From: Helochares maculicollis
Taxonomy: Eukaryota > Arthropoda > Insecta > Coleoptera > Hydrophilidae
Length of the DNA stretch: 40,511 nucleotides
Assembly (NCBI GenBank): GCA_033557835.1
Contig: JAWQRO010000385.1
Span: forward strand, 1 to 40,511
Reading direction: 5' to 3'
The number at the start of each line of letters is the position of its first letter. Position 1 is the first letter of the stretch. Positions 36,747 through 40,511 of this stretch are shown piece after piece. Position numbers and translations under genes: made by a program. Under the pieces are notes generated by a model. That model had not been told where the DNA came from and made no database searches. It was given only the letters and a program-made list of their open reading frames with translations.

Positions 36747-39059
36747 TGCCTGCACCCCATCTTTCCGGTATATTGCTTTTCTCGGTTTCTGCTGATAAAA
36801 AATAACTTATTGCCGCGATTAACGGCTGTGGGTAGGTATGTACGCTTGCGCTTGTGTAAAAGCCGCAAAAGCGATACTTGGATACTCTTGCAAATAAATA
36901 ATTATATTTGTTTGGTGCGCATTTCGCGAAAATTTAATAATAAAAGAAGCAATAAAATATTTCCCTGGGGACGGGAAGACCGAGAAAAACTCCGGAAAAG
37001 CTAATTTTAAGAACACAAAGCCCCATTTGCATATACGATGAAAACATAGAATTAGGCTATGGACATTGATTCCCATTAAAACTTTAAATTGGACAATCGA
37101 ATGTCCGTGCTAACAATATGACAACGTCAGTTAAAAGGGGAACAGTGTTTTGGTGAATGGTATGGAGCCTATATCCAGGCAACGATTACAATACAATTAC
37201 TGGTGTATAAATATAAAATCACGCATCGTCTATTGGTAATATTTTGCTGGATTTTCGAAAATTAAAGTGTTCTGGGTATTGCCTCGTTTAAGCCGTGAAG
37301 TACTTCATCGGAATTTGAACGCGTGTCGTTCATTTTTAGCCGTATATACAGTTGGCGTAATAGTAAATTGCGGACATAAATGCATTTATTGAAAATCGAT
37401 AGTGTGGTGAGCTTTGTTTTCAATGACTTTGTTCCATGGTCTTGGCGACCCAATTTAATTTTGAACTTTTTTAATGAAACTGATGCAGCATATTTGTCAT
37501 TTAACATATTATGAGAAGCAAATTCAACAAACTGGAATGGAACGGGGGTCAGGGGGCTACCTAAATAAATCAGAAATATTATCTGTGAAACCAGAACAAA
37601 ATTAAACAAGTTTATGAAGCAGCCAGCCGCCATACCGATGAAGTTTAATATCGAAGCCGGGCTGGAAAAATTTGATTTATTTTGCGGAAATTTCGGCCGA
37701 ATTTAAATTAATCCCTTTAGATAATTCCGGGGGATGATGATTAAACTTTGCTAAAGACAATTTTATCGACTTTGGCGATTGAAGGGGTGTAAAATTTCAA
37801 CTAATAATAAGATTATTATCGACTCGTCCTCCGCGGCACTGCTGCGGCTTAGGCAGATCTCTTAAAGTATCTAATTTTCAGAGTTAGAGGTGAAATTCAG
37901 CGAAATTCGACGTTTGAAATGCGACGTATTAGTAGGGAACACGAAGATCCCTGGTATACGGTTTAAATGCAAATGCTGGAAAAGTTCTTACAGACATGTG
38001 GCTTATTTCCTTAATAGAGATTTTGTCGCTCAAATGTTTGCCCGCTGTCAAGTATACACACATAGGAAATACCTTAGGTCAACTTGGCTTTACATGGCGG
38101 AAATTCCAATGCAACACAAACAATGTTGAGGGCAACTACTTTGTGTTATATTGATGTTGGGAAGCCATTTGGGAAGCTTGATCTTACTTTGTACACATAT
38201 TGTTACGTACATGCTTGAAATGTAGCACGGAAAATGCCTTATTAAAAGTGATACGGGAACTTAATTGGGTATTGCTGTGCTGTATACACTGTTACATTAA
38301 CGTCGTGGTATATCTGCGCAATTGGTAGCGGCGTTCTGGGAAAAGTGTTGTAGAACTTTCGTTACAGGTTCAGGTAATTATCTCTCAGAGATGGTCGATA
38401 AACGTCTCATAAATTTAATGTGCGATAATCGCATTTTGACAACGGAGGTATATTGTTCATGTATTGTTTATTTATGATAGTAAAAGTAAAGTATTATGAT
38501 CATTGAAACTAAAATAAAAATGTTTGCTACAAACACATCGTCTGCTAGGTTCATAATTTCAATAATTATCCAATTCAAGAGCTACGCATTACTTCTTTTA
38601 TCCCAAACTATGGAATCGTTTTAACTTTGTCCTATGATATACAAAATGGATTTGGTTTTCATATACATAGCATTTTAAGCGCAATTTTAACTTAATTTAA
38701 TCATTATATGAATAAATATTGATATGAAAATTATAAATTTGACTAAAATTGCAGACTATAGCAATAGCTGTGTCACTATAAAATATTGAGACAGATAAGC
38801 ATCATTCATGACGAAGAGTATTTGTGCAAATGTTCACTTTTGTGATTGTTGCAACCAGAATTTTTTATAGTAGACTCAATGCACTTTTAAAGGATTTGGA
38901 AGATTGTTATTTAAATTCAGGCATAGCCAGAATGTTACTAAAATTCGATCAGTTAGTCTACAGTTTTTGGCAACTTCTGTGGTGACTGTTATTTACAGTG
39001 AATATTTCATCCCTCTTCTGCTCCTTCAATAAGCAGAATGGTGTCTTGTTGAATGTAAA
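36747..39059. other. Intron, CpG-richer to about 38130, then AT-rich
   Basis: The longest open frame of the window (37262-37633, -, 123 codons) lies here, with a hydrophobic N-terminal stretch, but matches no family I know and is flanked by no evident promoter or splice signals. The frame at 37890-38129 (+) is likewise unrecognised. No gene is called. Confidence 0.4.
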
Positions 39060-39078
39060 GGGTGTTTCAATAAAAGCG
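39060..39078. repeat. Probable terminal inverted repeat of the mariner relic
   Basis: GGGTGTTTCAATAAAAGCG starts right after GTAAA and directly follows the transposase stop plus ~85 nt of 3' tail (in - strand sense). Ends beginning with a GGGTGTTTC-type word are common in this element group. The partner end is not seen near 39800-39900, so that end was probably lost. Confidence 0.5.
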
Positions 39079-39795
39079 GATTGATGTTGAAATTCAATAA
39101 AATCTATGGGCAAATTATTAAAAATTCGTTTTTATTTGAAAAGTCATTATGTATAAAATGCAATATCTTTGAAATGTCCACCAAAGTTCCTCATTATTAT
39201 ACGAATCCTAGTGGCCCAATTTTCAATTTGCACATATTCAACTGAATTGGAGCAATAGCACTAGGTGTGTCAACTTTAAGGGTATCTGTCGATTGTGACT
39301 TACTACCTGATGCTTCTATATACAAAAATCTTGCTTGCTATATTTATCAAAAAATGCACATTGTCGCGAAAGATCCGTTTTCTGTCAAATTTGAGGTTTT
39401 ATTTCACACCATCCAAAGGTCAGTTAGTGATGTCGTCTGTAGGCGTTTTATTTTACTCCCTGTCTCAATTAAATTCTGTATGGATATAGACCCAAATTTT
39501 GACTTCAAATTCTCCAAGTTGAAGACAGCGAAAGGTCAACTTCTTCCGAACAGTGACAAATTGACTGTTTAGCATTCTCTTGCGCACTTTCACGGACCAC
39601 AACAATGTTCTCGGTCAATATAGTGCTCCTTCGAAGTACTGGTGTTAGTTGCTTACTGAATCGGTCGTTTCGAATATAATCACCGAACGCTAGATAGTCA
39701 ACTTTGAAGGCATCTGCCGTAAAGTGTGAGCAAACCGCACAATATTTGCAACAACTGACGCTCATTTTGATAAGAAAGTTTAGACATGCTACTCG
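39060..39795 (-). mobile_element. Dead mariner/Tc1-type DNA transposon (DUF4817-like transposase relic), internally deleted
   Basis: On the - strand, residues RRSTILTENIVVVRE, ENAKQSICHCSEEVDLS and SSTWRI (39635-39508) match the helix-turn-helix part of insect mariner-type transposases (consensus R-x-x-TEENI-x-x-VRES, PKQSI-x-RR-x-x-E-x-x-LS-x-x-x-WRIL). It continues through stops as NLGLYPYRI and CAFFDKYSKQDFCI near 39310-39360, the eroded region of the first catalytic Asp (normally SDEAHF...NKQN-x-RIW). The middle, with the second and third catalytic acids (QQDGA, P-x-x-x-D-x-x-P-x-D), is missing. The C-terminus is well preserved: IENWATRIR, GGHFKDIAFYT then stop at 39242-39147. A non-coding tail follows and ends with GGGTGTTTCAATAAAA (+ strand, from 39060), the likely terminal inverted repeat. 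The matching repeat at the other end was not found. Confidence 0.85.
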
Positions 39796-40511
39796 ATACC
39801 CAGCTGACAAAATATTTGCTATAGTCATTCATGTTTTTTTACATTCTACAGCATTGATAAATTAGTTTTGTTCATTAATGGTCCACTTTCTCGATTTTTA
39901 CTATTCAGTTGGGCTAGTTCTTAGTAAACAAATGGCCGAAGTCCTATATTTTCATGAAAATATAGTATTGTTTTGAAGCGATATCAGGCTTCAATCTGGA
40001 TATTGCAGTCATAGACATAGCTTAGGTAGCAAAACGCTTATTTTTGCAAGATATTCCAAGTCTTTACTTATCAAGAAAAACATAATAAGATCATTTTATT
40101 TACGTTGAATAAAACCAATTTTCGGCTATATACACTGAGTTATATATTATCATTCATTTCGTAACGACTTAGTGTGTTTTCTTCCGTTTGTATTAGTTTC
40201 ACTGTCGAAAATATTTGATTTAAATATGCAGAAAGCGTATGCTTTTTAAATTTCTGTCGCTAATGATAAATTGCGTATTACTATCATTAGTCAAATAATG
40301 AAAAATATGTAGAAAACAATCATATTTTTAAAATGCATTATGGATTTAATACTTGTATTAAAAATATTAGAATATAAACTCATTAATTAATCATCCAAAT
40401 AGGTCTTTCTCTGACATTAAAACAAGTCACAATAGGTGTGGTCAGAATTTGTGCGCTCTAAAAAATTATTGTTCAAATAAATGTATTAAAGGGTACATTT
40501 GTGGCTCTTAA
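39796..40511. other. AT-rich intron to the window edge
   Basis: Nothing recognisable seen; no neuroligin exon appears before the right edge. Confidence 0.5.

Noticed and set aside
36504..36755. Antisense open frame sharing the peptide KRITLNLNSI with the antisense frame at 332-592
   Set aside because: The shared peptide is a by-product of the duplicated acceptor/intron DNA read backwards; it is not evidence for a conserved antisense protein.
36727..36800. Copy 2 as a working alternative neuroligin exon
   Set aside because: The acceptor AG is TG, the expected HGESFEW and GNPYDGS wording is absent, and a stop arrives soon after. The next AG (36740-36741) leads to an unrecognisable short frame.
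39267..39572. 101-codon open frame on the + strand
   Set aside because: It is the antisense shadow of the mariner transposase relic, which has clear family wording on the - strand.
1..40511. tRNA, rRNA, CRISPR arrays, bacterial operons, attachment sites
   Set aside because: No A/B-box or cloverleaf pattern, no regularly spaced repeats and no prokaryotic gene organisation were seen; the window is animal intronic DNA.

Overview
This window is eukaryotic DNA, almost certainly from an insect with large introns. It is AT-rich, shows no bacterial-style gene packing, and contains only one recognisable host coding segment: a 153-bp internal exon of a neuroligin (positions 480-632, + strand), bounded by a polypyrimidine/AG acceptor and a GTGAGC donor. 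The protein wording of the exon (HGESFEW, GNPYDGSVLASYG, NFRLGILG) is that of arthropod neuroligins, synaptic adhesion proteins with a catalytically dead cholinesterase-like ectodomain. The paralogue cannot be assigned from one exon. The species cannot be named; the LINE and mariner relics are of types widespread in insects.

Layout: 1-479 is the end of the upstream intron; 480-632 is the exon; from 633 to the right edge I find no further neuroligin exon, so the rest (about 39.9 kb) reads as one very large downstream intron or part of it. This intron is a mosaic of very AT-rich sequence, several higher-GC/CpG blocks of unknown role (about 1466-1545, 3850-5130, 13970-14235, 20360-21740, 25430-25900, 35880-38130), and decayed transposons. 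The relics are: (a) a cluster of dead LINE reverse-transcriptase pieces at 22990-24405, with an inverted arrangement (two pieces on -, one on +); (b) a dead, internally deleted mariner/Tc1-type element with a DUF4817-like transposase relic on the - strand at 39060-39795; (c) a pair of diverged direct repeats at about 32176-32350 and 34852-35024; (d) decayed tandem-repeat tracts near 15730-16440 and possibly 28560-29200; (e) two hairpin-forming inverted repeats at 12611-12650 and 13527-13558.

The most unexpected structure is a second, damaged copy of the neuroligin exon's own acceptor region. Sequence 376-499 (end of intron plus the first ~20 nt of exon) recurs in the same orientation at 36621-36746, 36 kb downstream, including a 28-nt identical core. 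In the distant copy the splice AG has become TG, and similarity fades soon after the exon start. This looks like a partial segmental duplication, or the remnant of a duplicated alternative exon, inside the same gene.

No tRNA, rRNA, CRISPR array or complete protein-coding gene was found. Nearly all other open frames are short, overlapping and unrecognisable, as expected by chance in AT-rich intronic DNA.
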